Notes: generated by a model from the letters alone, not told the origin. Positions 18,912 through 28,232 are shown, numbered from the stretch's first letter. The stretch: 64,000 bases of DNA from Lacinutrix sp. Hel_I_90 (GCF_000934685.1 NZ_JYNQ01000001.1:2964501-3028500); one strand, 5' to 3'. Numbers and translations: made by a program.

Positions 18912-20802
18912 AATCTGTAGGGAGTGGAATGACTTGTAATTGGGCTTCTCTATTTATCTTAAAGGGTTTTCCGGAATAGGGCTTCGCGTATTCATCTTCT
19001 AAACTATGACTCAATAACCAACGCTCTAGATCTTTACGTGTGATCGTCCCGTTTACGTATTTTTCAATCATTAAACTCGCAACTTTTCCAGCAAAACGAC
19101 TTCCAAAATAACCGTTTTCAACAAAAACAGCTATGGCGATTTTTGGGTTGTCTTTTGGTGCAAAAGCAACAAAAATAGAATGATCGGTCAATTGTACTCG
19201 AGTACTATCGATATTTATAAAATTCTCTACAGTACCTGTTTTTCCACAAATCTCAAGGTCTTTTACTTGTAGGTATTGTGCAGTTCCTTTTTTATACACT
19301 TGATGCATGCCTTCAATCACAGGCTCAAAGTGTTTTTTATCTATCGTGGTGTATTTTGGGGTTGTAAATTCCAACGGTAGCGTTTCATTTTCAATAGATT
19401 TTATAATGTGAGGTGTAAAATAATAGCCGCGATTAGCAATAGCTGCAACCATGTTTGCTAATTGAATAGGTGTTGTTGCCACTTCACCTTGGCCAATAGC
19501 ATTAGAAATAGTATAGGTAGAATAAAAGGTATTCGGGTAAATACTTTTATAATAGGCTCTATCTGGAATGCGCCCTTTTTGTCCTACGGCTAAATCATTA
19601 TGTAAATAGTTGCCCATACCAAAGCTTTGAACATGATTACTCCAAGTATCAATACCAACTGAGGCATTTCCTGTTTTGTCTAAAATACGTCTGTAAGTTG
19701 TTGCAAAGTATGCGTTACAAGATTGTTCTATACCACGAACTAAGTCATTACGGGCACCGTAATTACAGTGACATTTCATAAAACGATTTGCATATTTATA
19801 GCCACCATAGCAGGTTATTTTTTCTTCTGTACCAATAACGCCTTCTTGTAATCCTACCAAAGCATTCATCAACTTAAAAGGAGATCCTGGCTCGTAAACG
19901 CCTTGTAAACTTCTGTTAAATAATGGTTTTGCTATGGTGTCTCTCAATAGTTTATTGAAATTTTTAGAGCGTATTCTGCCCACCAGGTTATTAGGGTCGT
20001 AAGTTGGTGCGGAAATCATTGCTAAAATCTCACCTGTACTTGGTTCAATAGCAATAATACCACCGCGTTTATTTTGCATCAACCATTCGCCATAAGCTTG
20101 CAACTCTGAATCAATAGTTATTTTAATGTCTTTACCAGGGATTGGCAAGGTATCATAATCCCCATCTTTATAAGGGCCAATGTTACGATTAAATCTGTCT
20201 TTCTGAATGAATTTAATCCCTTTTTGACCTCTTAATATTTTTTCATAGGAGACTTCTATTCCTTGTTTGCCTATTAAATCACCGCTTTTATAATAGGCAT
20301 CTTCGTTTAGCAATGCTTGGTTAACCTCTCCAATATCTCCTAAAACATTTGCTCCAATAGTCGTTTCGTATTGTCTTAATGAACGTTTTTGAATATAAAA
20401 ACCCTCATATTTGCGCATTTTTTCTTGTAATACTGCATAATCTTCTTTAGAGAGGTGTGATACAAAAACCGATGGTAACCTCTGCGAATAATGCTTTGCT
20501 TTTTCAAATTGAGTTAGAAAGCGTGTTTTATCTATTTTCAAAAGTGAGCAAAATTCTAAGGTGTCTAAGGGCTCTACCTCACGGGGTATTACCATGACAT
20601 CGTATGAAGGTTGATTAGCTACTAAAAGCTTGCCGTCCCTGTCGTACACATAACCGCGCTTTGGGTAGTCATAGACCTTTCTAATAGCATTGTCTTCGTA
20701 TAAACTATCAGGGTTTGACTGATATATTTGTAAATAGAATAACCGTCCTGTAAATACAAGACCAACGAAAATAACAGTAAGAAAAAGTAATAATTGTCTC
20801 AT
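18898..20802 (-). CDS. mrdA: Penicillin-binding protein 2
   Basis: Class B transpeptidase of the elongasome, anchored by an N-terminal helix (LLLFLTVIFVGLVFTG). A PBP dimerisation domain is followed by the transpeptidase with catalytic S307 in EPGSPFKL, SCN at 361-363 and KTG at about 521. Length of 634 residues fits PBP2. Start overlaps the mreD stop by four bases. It works with RodA encoded immediately downstream. Confidence 0.95.
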   Translation of the reverse strand: MRQLLLFLTVIFVGLVFTGRLFYLQIYQSNPDSLYEDNAIRKVYDYPKRGYVYDRDGKLLVANQPSYDVMVIPREVEPLDTLEFCSLLKIDKTRFLTQFEKAKHYSQRLPSVFVSHLSKEDYAVLQEKMRKYEGFYIQKRSLRQYETTIGANVLGDIGEVNQALLNEDAYYKSGDLIGKQGIEVSYEKILRGQKGIKFIQKDRFNRNIGPYKDGDYDTLPIPGKDIKITIDSELQAYGEWLMQNKRGGIIAIEPSTGEILAMISAPTYDPNNLVGRIRSKNFNKLLRDTIAKPLFNRSLQGVYEPGSPFKLMNALVGLQEGVIGTEEKITCYGGYKYANRFMKCHCNYGARNDLVRGIEQSCNAYFATTYRRILDKTGNASVGIDTWSNHVQSFGMGNYLHNDLAVGQKGRIPDRAYYKSIYPNTFYSTYTISNAIGQGEVATTPIQLANMVAAIANRGYYFTPHIIKSIENETLPLEFTTPKYTTIDKKHFEPVIEGMHQVYKKGTAQYLQVKDLEICGKTGTVENFINIDSTRVQLTDHSIFVAFAPKDNPKIAIAVFVENGYFGSRFAGKVASLMIEKYVNGTITRKDLERWLLSHSLEDEYAKPYSGKPFKINREAQLQVIPLPTDYETD

Positions 20803-21308
20803 CTTTTATTTGTCCTACTAAAAATTATAGTCACTAAAACACATAAAATAATAGTAAAGATACTAGAGAATAACGTATTTTTTAGGACTAATAGTATTTT
20901 TGATAAGTTAAAAAATTCAAGCGAGAATAATAAAAGATGATGGATAAAAGTTAAAATGGTTATATAGGTGATACGTTGACCAATGCTCGCAGTGTTAAAC
21001 TTTACCGCCTGATATTCATATACGGCGCCAAAGCTTGTTTTTAAAGCAGCGGGTCTTATAAAAGCAATAGTTACCGAAGCTGCTGCGTGAATACCTCCAG
21101 AGTCTAAAAACATATCTACAAGTAAGCCTAGTAAAAAACTCAATAGAATAAATAACATCCTGTTGTTTTTTATAGGGTACAAAATGATAAATAAAATATA
21201 TAAATAGGGATTTATAAAACCCATAAAATTGATTTGGCTCAATACCAAGACTTGCACCAGCAGTAGCACTATAAAACGGACAATATGTGTTGACAATATA
21301 CTATTCAT
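20799..21308 (-). CDS. mreD: Rod shape-determining protein MreD
   Basis: A 169-residue inner membrane protein with about five hydrophobic helices, containing NPYLYILFIILYP and LLVDMFLDSGGIHAAAS, which are typical of the divergent MreD family. Position between mreC and mrdA, with overlaps of eight and four bases, confirms the call. Confidence 0.9.
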   Translation of the reverse strand: MNSILSTHIVRFIVLLLVQVLVLSQINFMGFINPYLYILFIILYPIKNNRMLFILLSFLLGLLVDMFLDSGGIHAAASVTIAFIRPAALKTSFGAVYEYQAVKFNTASIGQRITYITILTFIHHLLLFSLEFFNLSKILLVLKNTLFSSIFTIILCVLVTIIFSRTNKR

Positions 21309-22122
21309 CTGTCGTTTCTAAAAGTGTTTCAATCGCTACTTTGTCTTTGTTTTCTATTACATAAACATGCTCTACGTTGGTCATGTCGTTAAAAAGGGCG
21401 ATTTCAATTTCATAATAATTCTCAGCGACATCTAATTTAAATGAAGACACTGTGCCAATTAGAATCCCTTTTGGAAAAATGGTCGAACGACCTGATGTAA
21501 TAATAGTATCCCCTTTAACTACGGGAGCGATTTTGGGAATTTCTGTGAGCTGAATAAATTTGGGGGATTTAGCATTCCAGTGCAACGATCCAAAGTGATT
21601 TGTTTTTTTGAGCTGTGCACTAATACGATTTGTAGTATTTAAAACCGAAATTACAGTGGCATAATTTTTATTTGTGTTTTCTATAATACCAACAATACCC
21701 TTTGAAGAGACGACCCCTAAATCTTGCTTAACACTGTCTTTCTTACCTTTATTTATTAAAAGAACGTTATTTGTAAAAGCGTAGTTATTTCTAATAACCA
21801 ATGCTTCGGTGAATTTATAATTTTTAGCAAAATGCAGGCTGTCTATAGTGGTTGAATCAGAAAGGATCTCTGCATTAAAAAGAGCAGATCTAAGTCTGTT
21901 GTTTTCTTCCTGAAGCAATAGGTTTTGTTCTCTTAGCCCAAAATAAGCACTAATATTATTCGAAACATCATAAATACCACCACTTAAAAAATTTGCAGAG
22001 CTAATAAATCTGCTTTTATGGTAACTATGAGACTGAATGGTGAGTGTGACGGCAATAAACAATAAAAATGCAAACAACAGAAACGTTTTGTTTCGCAGTA
22101 TGAAGTTTACTATTTGTTGCAT
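21301..22122 (-). CDS. mreC: Rod shape-determining protein MreC
   Basis: A 273-residue periplasmic scaffold with one N-terminal membrane helix (TFLLFAFLLFIAVTL), a coiled coil (about 60-85, with EENNRLRSALF) and a beta-rich C-terminal domain with SSKGIVGIIENTNKNYATV. It links MreB filaments to PBP2/RodA across the membrane. It starts 14 bases after mreB. Confidence 0.94.
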   Translation of the reverse strand: MQQIVNFILRNKTFLLFAFLLFIAVTLTIQSHSYHKSRFISSANFLSGGIYDVSNNISAYFGLREQNLLLQEENNRLRSALFNAEILSDSTTIDSLHFAKNYKFTEALVIRNNYAFTNNVLLINKGKKDSVKQDLGVVSSKGIVGIIENTNKNYATVISVLNTTNRISAQLKKTNHFGSLHWNAKSPKFIQLTEIPKIAPVVKGDTIITSGRSTIFPKGILIGTVSSFKLDVAENYYEIEIALFNDMTNVEHVYVIENKDKVAIETLLETTDE

Positions 22123-22136
22123 TTAATTGGGGAGAT

Positions 22137-23165
22137 TTATTTTATCAATACACTCTTGTATTTTGGTATGTTTTTAAGTGTTATTCCTGTTCCACGCACT
22201 ACAGCACGTAAAGGGTCTTCCGCAATGTAAACGGGTAAATCTGTTTTTTGAGACAAACGCTTATCTAAACCACGAAGCATTGAGCCACCACCCGCTAAAT
22301 AAATACCTGTGTTGTAAATGTCTGCTGCTAATTCAGGAGGTGTTTGAGATAAGGTTTCCATTACCGCATCTTCTACTCGCAATATAGATTTATCTAGAGC
22401 TTTTGCAATTTCACGATAAGAAATTTGTACCTGTTTAGGCTTTCCTGTTAATAAATCACGACCTTGAACGCTCATGTCTTCAGGAGGAAGATCTAAATCT
22501 TCAGTAGCTGCTCCAATCTGAATTTTTATTTTTTCAGCAGTACGTTCACCAACATATAAGTTGTGCTGTGTACGCATGTAATAAATGATATCATTAGTGA
22601 AAACGTCGCCTGCAATCTTCACCGACTTGTCACATACAATTCCACCTAAGGCGATTACTGCAATTTCTGTGGTTCCACCTCCAATGTCTACAATCATATT
22701 TCCTTTAGGCTGCATAATATCGATGCCAATACCAATAGCAGCGGCCATAGGTTCGTGAATGAGGTAGACTTCTTTACCATTTACACGTTCAGCACTTTCT
22801 TTCACCGCACGCATTTCTACTTCTGTAATTCCAGAAGGAATACAAATAACCATACGTAATGCGGGTGTAAATAATTTCTTTTTTAAAGCAGGAATGTTTT
22901 TTATAAACATGCTAATCATTTGCTCCGAAGCATCAAAATCGGCAATAACACCATCTTTTAATGGTCTAATCGTCTTAATGTTTTCATGCGTTTTACCTTG
23001 CATCATATTGGCTTGCTGGCCGACAGCAATAATTTTTCCCGAAATACGATCACGAGCAACAATAGACGGCGCGTCAACAACCACTTTATCATTATGAATT
23101 ATTAGCGTGTTTGCCGTTCCTAAATCTATAGCGATTTCCTCAGTTAAGAAGTCAAAAAATCCCAT
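22137..23165 (-). CDS. mreB: Rod shape-determining actin homologue MreB
   Basis: A 342-residue actin-fold ATPase that forms membrane-associated filaments guiding elongation. Phosphate loops are visible as DLGTANTLI and DIGGGTTEIAVIALG, with the adenosine motif YLAGGGSMLRGLD near the C-terminus. First gene of the five-gene shape operon. Confidence 0.97.
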   Translation of the reverse strand: MGFFDFLTEEIAIDLGTANTLIIHNDKVVVDAPSIVARDRISGKIIAVGQQANMMQGKTHENIKTIRPLKDGVIADFDASEQMISMFIKNIPALKKKLFTPALRMVICIPSGITEVEMRAVKESAERVNGKEVYLIHEPMAAAIGIGIDIMQPKGNMIVDIGGGTTEIAVIALGGIVCDKSVKIAGDVFTNDIIYYMRTQHNLYVGERTAEKIKIQIGAATEDLDLPPEDMSVQGRDLLTGKPKQVQISYREIAKALDKSILRVEDAVMETLSQTPPELAADIYNTGIYLAGGGSMLRGLDKRLSQKTDLPVYIAEDPLRAVVRGTGITLKNIPKYKSVLIK

Positions 23166-23316
23166 ATGTTCGTGTAATTATTTGGGTTAAAAAAAAGTAT
23201 GTGTAAAAGTAATAAAATTGAGCAAAAAAATACAGTTTATTACACTTTGTTGTATAAATAATTTATAAAGATATAATTTTTTAAAATTACCGTATACTTT
23301 AAAGGGGGAAACTGAA

Positions 23317-23348
23317 TAAAAAAAGCCTCAGTTTTAGCTGAAGCTTTA
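23317..23348 (-). terminator. Terminator of purH
   Basis: On the minus strand AAGCTTCAG and CTGAGGCTT (23338-23346 with 23323-23331) form a nine-pair stem with one G-U pair, followed by seven T. It lies 37 bases past the purH stop and upstream of mreB. Confidence 0.8.
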
Positions 23349-23382
23349 ATGAATTTATAATAATGAATACTACTTTTTTTGT

Positions 23383-24915
23383 TTAGTGCTTAAAATGTCT
23401 CGTTCCTGTGAATACCATAGATACGCCATTATCATTACAATAATCGATACTCAATTGATCTTTTATTGAACCACCAGGTTGAATAACAGAGGTAATGCCA
23501 GCCTTATCGGCAATTTCAACACAGTCAGGAAACGGAAAAAAAGCATCACTCGCCATCACACTGCCTTTTAAATCAAAATTGAAAGCTTGTGCTTTGTGAA
23601 TGGCTTGATTTAAGGCGTCTACACGACTGGTTTGTCCGGTGCCACTAGCACATAATTGTTTGTCTTTCACTAAAACAATCGTATTCGACTTCGTATGTTT
23701 ACAAATTTTTGAAGCAAAAATTAAATCATCTAACTCTGCAGATGTGGGCGCTTTTTCTGTTGCTTTTGTAGTGTTTTCTTTTTGGTCTGTGACCGTATTT
23801 CTATCTTGAACTAAGACACCGTTCAAACAGGTTCTTACGGTTGTTTGTGCTAATGCTGCCTCTTTTAAAACTAAAAGAATACGATTCTTTTTTCCTTTTA
23901 GGATTGTTTCAGCTTCAGTTGAAAATGAAGGTGCAATAACCACTTCACAAAATAAGTTATGAATGTCTTCTGCTGTAGCGGCATCAATTTCAGAATTTGC
24001 AATTAAAACACCACCAAACGCAGAAACAGGATCGCCAGCTAAAGCATCAACATAAGCTTGGTGCAAAGTGTCGCGTTGTGCTAAACCACAGGCATTGTTA
24101 TGTTTTAAAATAGCAAAAGTTGGTGCGTCATTTTTAAATTCGTCCATTAAATTCACAGCGGCATCAACATCTAAAAGGTTGTTATAGCTTAATTCTTTAC
24201 CATGAAGTTGTGTGAACATGGCCTCAAAATCGCCAAAGAAAAAACCACGTTGATGTGGGTTTTCACCATAGCGTAATACTTTTCCGTCGGTTTCAGAAAT
24301 TTTTAAAGTTGGAATCTCTTGGTTTTTATTGAAGTAATTAAAGATTGCCGAGTCATAATGTGACGACACATTAAAGGCTTTTGCTGCAAATGTTTTTCTG
24401 TCGTCTTCAGATAAATTGCCTTTTTTGTCTGTAATTAATTCTAAAAACTGAGCATAATCATTAACAGAAGAGACGCAAATAACATCTGCATAGTTTTTAG
24501 CCGCTGCACGAATTAATGAAATACCGCCAATGTCTATTTTTTCAATAATATCTTGGTTACTTGCTCCAGAAGCCACTGTTTTTTCAAAAGGGTATAAATC
24601 TACAATCACCACATCAATTTGCGGTATGTTATATTCTTTCATCTCTGTAACATCGCCGTCGTGATTCTGCCGGTTGAGAATACCTCCAAATACTTTAGGG
24701 TGTAATGTTTTTACACGGCCGCCAAGAATAGAAGGATACGAGGTTACTTCTTCAACAGGAACGACTTTGATTCCTAGATCATTAATGAATTTTTCGGTGC
24801 CACCAGTAGAATAGATAGTAACGCCTTGTTGGTCTAGTTCTTTAACAATTGGTGCTAAGCCTTCTTTGCTAAATACAGAAATTAATGCAGATTTAATTGT
24901 TTTGTTATTGCTCAT
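23383..24915 (-). CDS. purH: Bifunctional AICAR formyltransferase / IMP cyclohydrolase
   Basis: Final two steps of IMP synthesis. The N-terminal MGS-like cyclohydrolase domain (ALISVFSKEGL, STGGTEKFI, GGRVKTLHPK) is followed by the formyltransferase domain with KHNNACGLA carrying the catalytic Lys-His, and PFPDCVEIADKAGI near the end. The frame continues 36 bases upstream to another ATG, but a -7 promoter box lies inside that stretch and MSNNKTIKSAL is the usual start, so 24915 is chosen (510 residues). Confidence 0.95.
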   Translation of the reverse strand: MSNNKTIKSALISVFSKEGLAPIVKELDQQGVTIYSTGGTEKFINDLGIKVVPVEEVTSYPSILGGRVKTLHPKVFGGILNRQNHDGDVTEMKEYNIPQIDVVIVDLYPFEKTVASGASNQDIIEKIDIGGISLIRAAAKNYADVICVSSVNDYAQFLELITDKKGNLSEDDRKTFAAKAFNVSSHYDSAIFNYFNKNQEIPTLKISETDGKVLRYGENPHQRGFFFGDFEAMFTQLHGKELSYNNLLDVDAAVNLMDEFKNDAPTFAILKHNNACGLAQRDTLHQAYVDALAGDPVSAFGGVLIANSEIDAATAEDIHNLFCEVVIAPSFSTEAETILKGKKNRILLVLKEAALAQTTVRTCLNGVLVQDRNTVTDQKENTTKATEKAPTSAELDDLIFASKICKHTKSNTIVLVKDKQLCASGTGQTSRVDALNQAIHKAQAFNFDLKGSVMASDAFFPFPDCVEIADKAGITSVIQPGGSIKDQLSIDYCNDNGVSMVFTGTRHFKH

Positions 24916-24938
24916 TAGTAGTTGTGTTAATAAGCCGT

Positions 24939-24946
24939 CAAATTTA
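24939..24946 (-). promoter_or_regulatory. Putative -7 box of purH
   Basis: Minus-strand TAAATTTG matches TAnnTTTG and lies 23 bases upstream of the chosen purH ATG. It falls within the longer open frame, which argues against the upstream start. No clear -33 TTG. Confidence 0.5.
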
Positions 24947-25119
24947 CGCAAAAGGAAGTAGTTTTTTTAAAAAATGGTAATGTCTTTTTAACTAAAAGTG
25001 GGAGTTATTAACAAGAGTTGTCAATACTTAAAAAACACTCTATATTTTAGAGCATGGGACTTAAGTAGAAAAGAACTTTGGGGTAGTACATAGACAATAG
25101 GCTATTCCATGCTTATGTA

Positions 25120-25455
25120 GTGCTGTTAATTTTGTTTTTGCTAACGGAGTTTATACTTATTTTAATAAATAGAACTCTAGGATGGAAGTGTCTTCTAACG
25201 TCTATAGATGTTATCTTAACCTATTACACTTTAGTGGTTTATTTTAAAGGGACTTTAATCCTTTTACTTTGTAAAAAAATAACAAATAGAACCTTATCAG
25301 GAGTTTTTATTACTTCTTTGGGAATAGTTTTTTTGTATGATAATACTGATGAGGTGAATTATCTGATTATTGGTTATTTCAAGTTATTTATTCTTGTTGT
25401 TTTTTTATTCCTTTTCTTTTCGGCTTTCTTTAAAAGGGAATTAAAAAGGGACTAA
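25120..25455 (+). CDS. Small hydrophobic protein, unknown
   Basis: A 111-residue frame beginning with GTG. It is almost entirely hydrophobic with three or four likely membrane helices and a basic C-terminus (FFKRELKRD). No family is recognised. The stop overlaps the end of the convergent GAF gene by four bases. There is no ATG in frame and no strong promoter, so the gene is plausible but not certain. The 168 bases between purH and this gene show nothing else except a short AT-rich hairpin. Confidence 0.45.
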   Translation: MLLILFLLTEFILILINRTLGWKCLLTSIDVILTYYTLVVYFKGTLILLLCKKITNRTLSGVFITSLGIVFLYDNTDEVNYLIIGYFKLFILVVFLFLFFSAFFKRELKRD

Positions 25456-25907
25456 ATTATTTCAGAAACCTTTTCACAAACAAACTCTAAGAAGCGCTCA
25501 TCGGCTTCAGTAAAAGGGTCTGGTGTGTTCGAATCAATATCGATTTGTCCAATATTTTCTCCATTAACAAAAATAGGGATCACTATTTCTGCCTTCACAG
25601 TAATACTACAGGCGATATAGTTGTCTTGCGCTGCAACGTCTGGGACAACAAAATTCTTATTACTAAGCGCTACTTGCCCGCAAATACCCTTTCCAAACGG
25701 AATAATGGTGTGATCTGTAGGCTCGCCTACATAAGGCCCTAATTTTAATTCATTTTTATCACCATTCTTAAAATAAAAGCCCACCCAATTATAATGCTCT
25801 ATATTGGCTTCAAGAAGTTCGCAGATTTGCATTAAACGTTGATTGACTGTTTTTTCGGTATTGGAAAGAATAGTTTCAGCTTGTAGTTTTAATGTGTCAA
25901 AAGTCAT
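25452..25907 (-). CDS. GAF domain protein, free methionine-(R)-sulfoxide reductase family
   Basis: A 151-residue single GAF domain of the fRMsr type. NWVGFYF, PFGKGICGQVA, NYIACSITVKAEIVIPI and GQIDIDSNTPDPF are family hallmarks. Two of the three cysteines of the E. coli enzyme are present (GICG and IACS). The third, a resolving position just before IPFG, is occupied by histidine. It probably reduces free methionine-R-sulfoxide in the cytoplasm, possibly with a changed thiol-recycling route. Confidence 0.85.
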   Translation of the reverse strand: MTFDTLKLQAETILSNTEKTVNQRLMQICELLEANIEHYNWVGFYFKNGDKNELKLGPYVGEPTDHTIIPFGKGICGQVALSNKNFVVPDVAAQDNYIACSITVKAEIVIPIFVNGENIGQIDIDSNTPDPFTEADERFLEFVCEKVSEII

Positions 25908-25987
25908 TGTGATAAAAATTTTGGTAAAAGTATTTAAAAAGGCTTAATTTCAACCTTTCAAAATCTATAAATATTAATAAAAATTTA

Positions 25988-26536
25988 TTGAAAGCCCTCA
26001 TTTTAAAATACAAGTCTGTAATTAAGTTTATTCTCACCTTTTTGGTGGTCTATATTGTTTTGTCTTTTGGGTATAGATGGTATTTAAATGCTTCTGAAGA
26101 TTCTTCATATTATCCAGATTACGTAACGCATCAGGTCGCTAAACAGTCAGAATTACTTTTAAACGCAATAGGGTATAAGGCGGAAGTTGTTAAGCATCCC
26201 GAAGAACTTTCCATGAAATTAATAATTCGTGGTAAATATCTAGCGAGAGTGGTGGAAGGTTGTAATGCGTTAAGCGTAATTGTTCTCTTTATTTCTTTTA
26301 TCGTGGCATTTTCAGGTAGATTTAAAACAACAGCACTCTTTTTAATCTTTGGAAGTCTTATCATTTACATTGTAAATGTGTTAAGGATAGTTGTGCTTTC
26401 CATTGGGTTATACCATTATCCTGAGCGCAGCGAAATACTACATGTTGTGATTTTTCCAGCCCTTATTTATGGGTTTGTTTTTGTATTATGGATGCTATGG
26501 GTTAATAAATTTTCTAACATAGGGACAACTAAGTGA
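25988..26536 (+). CDS. xrtF: Exosortase family protein XrtF
   Basis: A 182-residue polytopic membrane transpeptidase-like protein. The exosortase catalytic triad is visible: C92 in VVEGCNALS, R133 in NVLRIVVL and H152 in LHVVIFP. Exosortases process PEP-CTERM-type sorting signals on exported proteins. Start is TTG at 25988, which gives the usual basic N-terminus before the first helix. The neighbour is the F-type companion protein, one-base overlap, which identifies the subtype. Confidence 0.88.
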   Translation: MKALILKYKSVIKFILTFLVVYIVLSFGYRWYLNASEDSSYYPDYVTHQVAKQSELLLNAIGYKAEVVKHPEELSMKLIIRGKYLARVVEGCNALSVIVLFISFIVAFSGRFKTTALFLIFGSLIIYIVNVLRIVVLSIGLYHYPERSEILHVVIFPALIYGFVFVLWMLWVNKFSNIGTTK

Positions 26537-26961
26537 TGATTTCTAAAAAATACATAGGATTGTTTTTCTTAGTCGGTTTGCTCGTTTTGGTGCGTGCCTT
26601 TGAAAATGAATTGTTTTACGACCCGTACTTAACGTTTTTTCAAAGTGACTATCTCTACATCGATTCTCCACGCCGTGAAGTATTTAAGCTGACGCTTTAT
26701 ACTACGCTTCGGTTTTTGATAAATACAGTGGTTTCGTTAGCTATTTTATATGTGTTTTTTAAAGATTGGACCATTATTAAATTTTCAGTTTTAGTTTATG
26801 GTTTTAGCTATGTCGTACTTATTTTGCTGTTTCTTTATTTTGTAACCAACCCTAAACAGGAAGATTATGTTACGTTTTTTAATATTCGTCGTTTTTTAAT
26901 TCAGCCGTTGTTGTTGTTGCTTTTACTACCAGCATTTTATTACAACAGAAAAACAGTGTAG
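26536..26961 (+). CDS. Exosortase F system-associated membrane protein
   Basis: A 141-residue protein with four predicted membrane helices and conserved polar segments (VRAFENELFYDPYLTFF, FFNIRRFLIQPLLL). It is the regular partner of XrtF in flavobacteria; its role is not known. ATG at 26536 overlaps the xrtF stop (TGATG); a GTG one codon earlier is possible. Confidence 0.85.
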   Translation: MISKKYIGLFFLVGLLVLVRAFENELFYDPYLTFFQSDYLYIDSPRREVFKLTLYTTLRFLINTVVSLAILYVFFKDWTIIKFSVLVYGFSYVVLILLFLYFVTNPKQEDYVTFFNIRRFLIQPLLLLLLLPAFYYNRKTV

Positions 26962-26987
26962 TTACTGTTAAATTTGTGCAAAGGGGC

Positions 26988-27016
26988 TTTGTGATTTTTG
27001 GTTTTTATTACCTTTG
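26988..27016 (+). promoter_or_regulatory. Promoter of the HYC_CC_PP metal cluster
   Basis: TTTG (26988-26991), 17 bases, then TACCTTTG (27009-27016). The -7 box ends four bases before GTG 27021, so the mRNA is predicted to be leaderless and the start must be this GTG rather than any codon upstream. Confidence 0.6.
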
Positions 27017-27020
27017 TAGC

Positions 27021-27428
27021 GTGAAACAAAAGTCTCTACATAAAGTGCTCTCTTTCGTTATGGCTTTCGCCGTATTGTTTTCAACGCTATCTTTTACTGT
27101 TGAATCTCATTACTGTGGTAGCCGTTTGGTAGATACTGCTGTTTTTACAAAGGTTAAAAGCTGTGGTGGTATAGAAACGTCAGCTAAAACACCCATAAAA
27201 AAAGGATGTTGTCATGATAAAGTAGAGGTTCTAAAAGGTCAAGATGAATTAAAACGCAGTAGTTTTGATACTTTAGATTTTGACCAACACACTATTTTAC
27301 TGGCTTTTGTTTTGGTAAATAATAGTTTTTTTGAAAGCTTGCCAAAGCAAACCATTCCTCATGAACATTACACGCCACCCAATCTTATTTACGATATCAC
27401 TGTTTTAGATGGTACTTTCCTGATTTGA
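27021..27428 (+). CDS. HYC_CC_PP family protein
   Basis: A 135-residue exported protein with a signal peptide/hydrophobic helix (residues 8-27). It carries the three signatures that name the family: HYC at 30-32, CC at 63-64 (GCCHDK) and PP near the C-terminus (HYTPPNL), plus C48 and several histidines. These residues suggest binding of a soft metal such as copper in the periplasm. The family is known only from its motifs; no function is established. It begins a run of four cysteine-rich genes. Confidence 0.82.
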   Translation: MKQKSLHKVLSFVMAFAVLFSTLSFTVESHYCGSRLVDTAVFTKVKSCGGIETSAKTPIKKGCCHDKVEVLKGQDELKRSSFDTLDFDQHTILLAFVLVNNSFFESLPKQTIPHEHYTPPNLIYDITVLDGTFLI

Positions 27429-27503
27429 TTAAATAGCTTCTTATTATAATATTTTCGCCTTCTCGGAAATGAAAAAGAATATTTAATAATCAACTATTTT
27501 AAA

Positions 27504-28232
27504 ATGATACATACCTATACCGTTACAGGCATGACCTGTAATGGCTGTAAAGCTTCAGTTGAAAAACACCTGAATGCATTACCAAACGTAAAAAATGCTT
27601 TTGTAGATTTAGACAGTGCTCAAGCAACGATAGAAATGTCTGAACCTATTTCAATAAAAGAATTAGAGGACGCATTACCTAAGACCTATTTAATTTCCAA
27701 AAAGCCAGTTCAAAAGGGCTCTAAAACATCAGAAACAGAAGACGATAAAAGCGACCTTCAACAATTAAAACCATTATTTTTAATCTTTGGTTATATTACT
27801 ATCGCCTCAATATTAATGCATTATAAGGCTTGGGATTGGGCTAGCTTTATGCTCGATTTTATGGGACTATTTTATATCGTTTTTAGCTTCTTTAAAATTT
27901 TAGATTTAAAAGGATTCCCAGAATCTTTTAAAATGTACGACCCTTTGGCAAAAGCAATTCCTGCTTATGCCAAAGTGTACCCTTTTGTGGAACTGGTTTT
28001 AGGACTGTCCTTCTTAATGCGGCTTCAAATTCCACTAGCTTTAATTGCAACTATTGTTATTTTAGGCATTACCACTTTTGGAGTTTCAAAAGCACTATTG
28101 AGTAAGCAATCGATGCAATGTGCCTGTTTAGGTACGGCCTTAAAATTGCCTATGACTAAAGCTACTTTTATTGAAAACACAATTATGATTATCATGGCGA
28201 TACTCATGTTACTAAAAACGTTTAGCTTATGA
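27504..28232 (+). CDS. HMA domain fused to MauE/DoxX-like membrane protein
   Basis: A 242-residue fusion. Residues 1-66 are a heavy-metal-associated domain with the CxxC metal site C12-C15 (GMTCNGC). Residues about 88-242 form four or five membrane helices resembling the MauE/DoxX-like redox family, with C206 and C208 in QCACLG. It may pass or sense metal at the inner membrane, or relay thiol electrons to neighbours. Its stop overlaps the TonB receptor start (ATGA). Confidence 0.8.
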   Translation: MIHTYTVTGMTCNGCKASVEKHLNALPNVKNAFVDLDSAQATIEMSEPISIKELEDALPKTYLISKKPVQKGSKTSETEDDKSDLQQLKPLFLIFGYITIASILMHYKAWDWASFMLDFMGLFYIVFSFFKILDLKGFPESFKMYDPLAKAIPAYAKVYPFVELVLGLSFLMRLQIPLALIATIVILGITTFGVSKALLSKQSMQCACLGTALKLPMTKATFIENTIMIIMAILMLLKTFSL

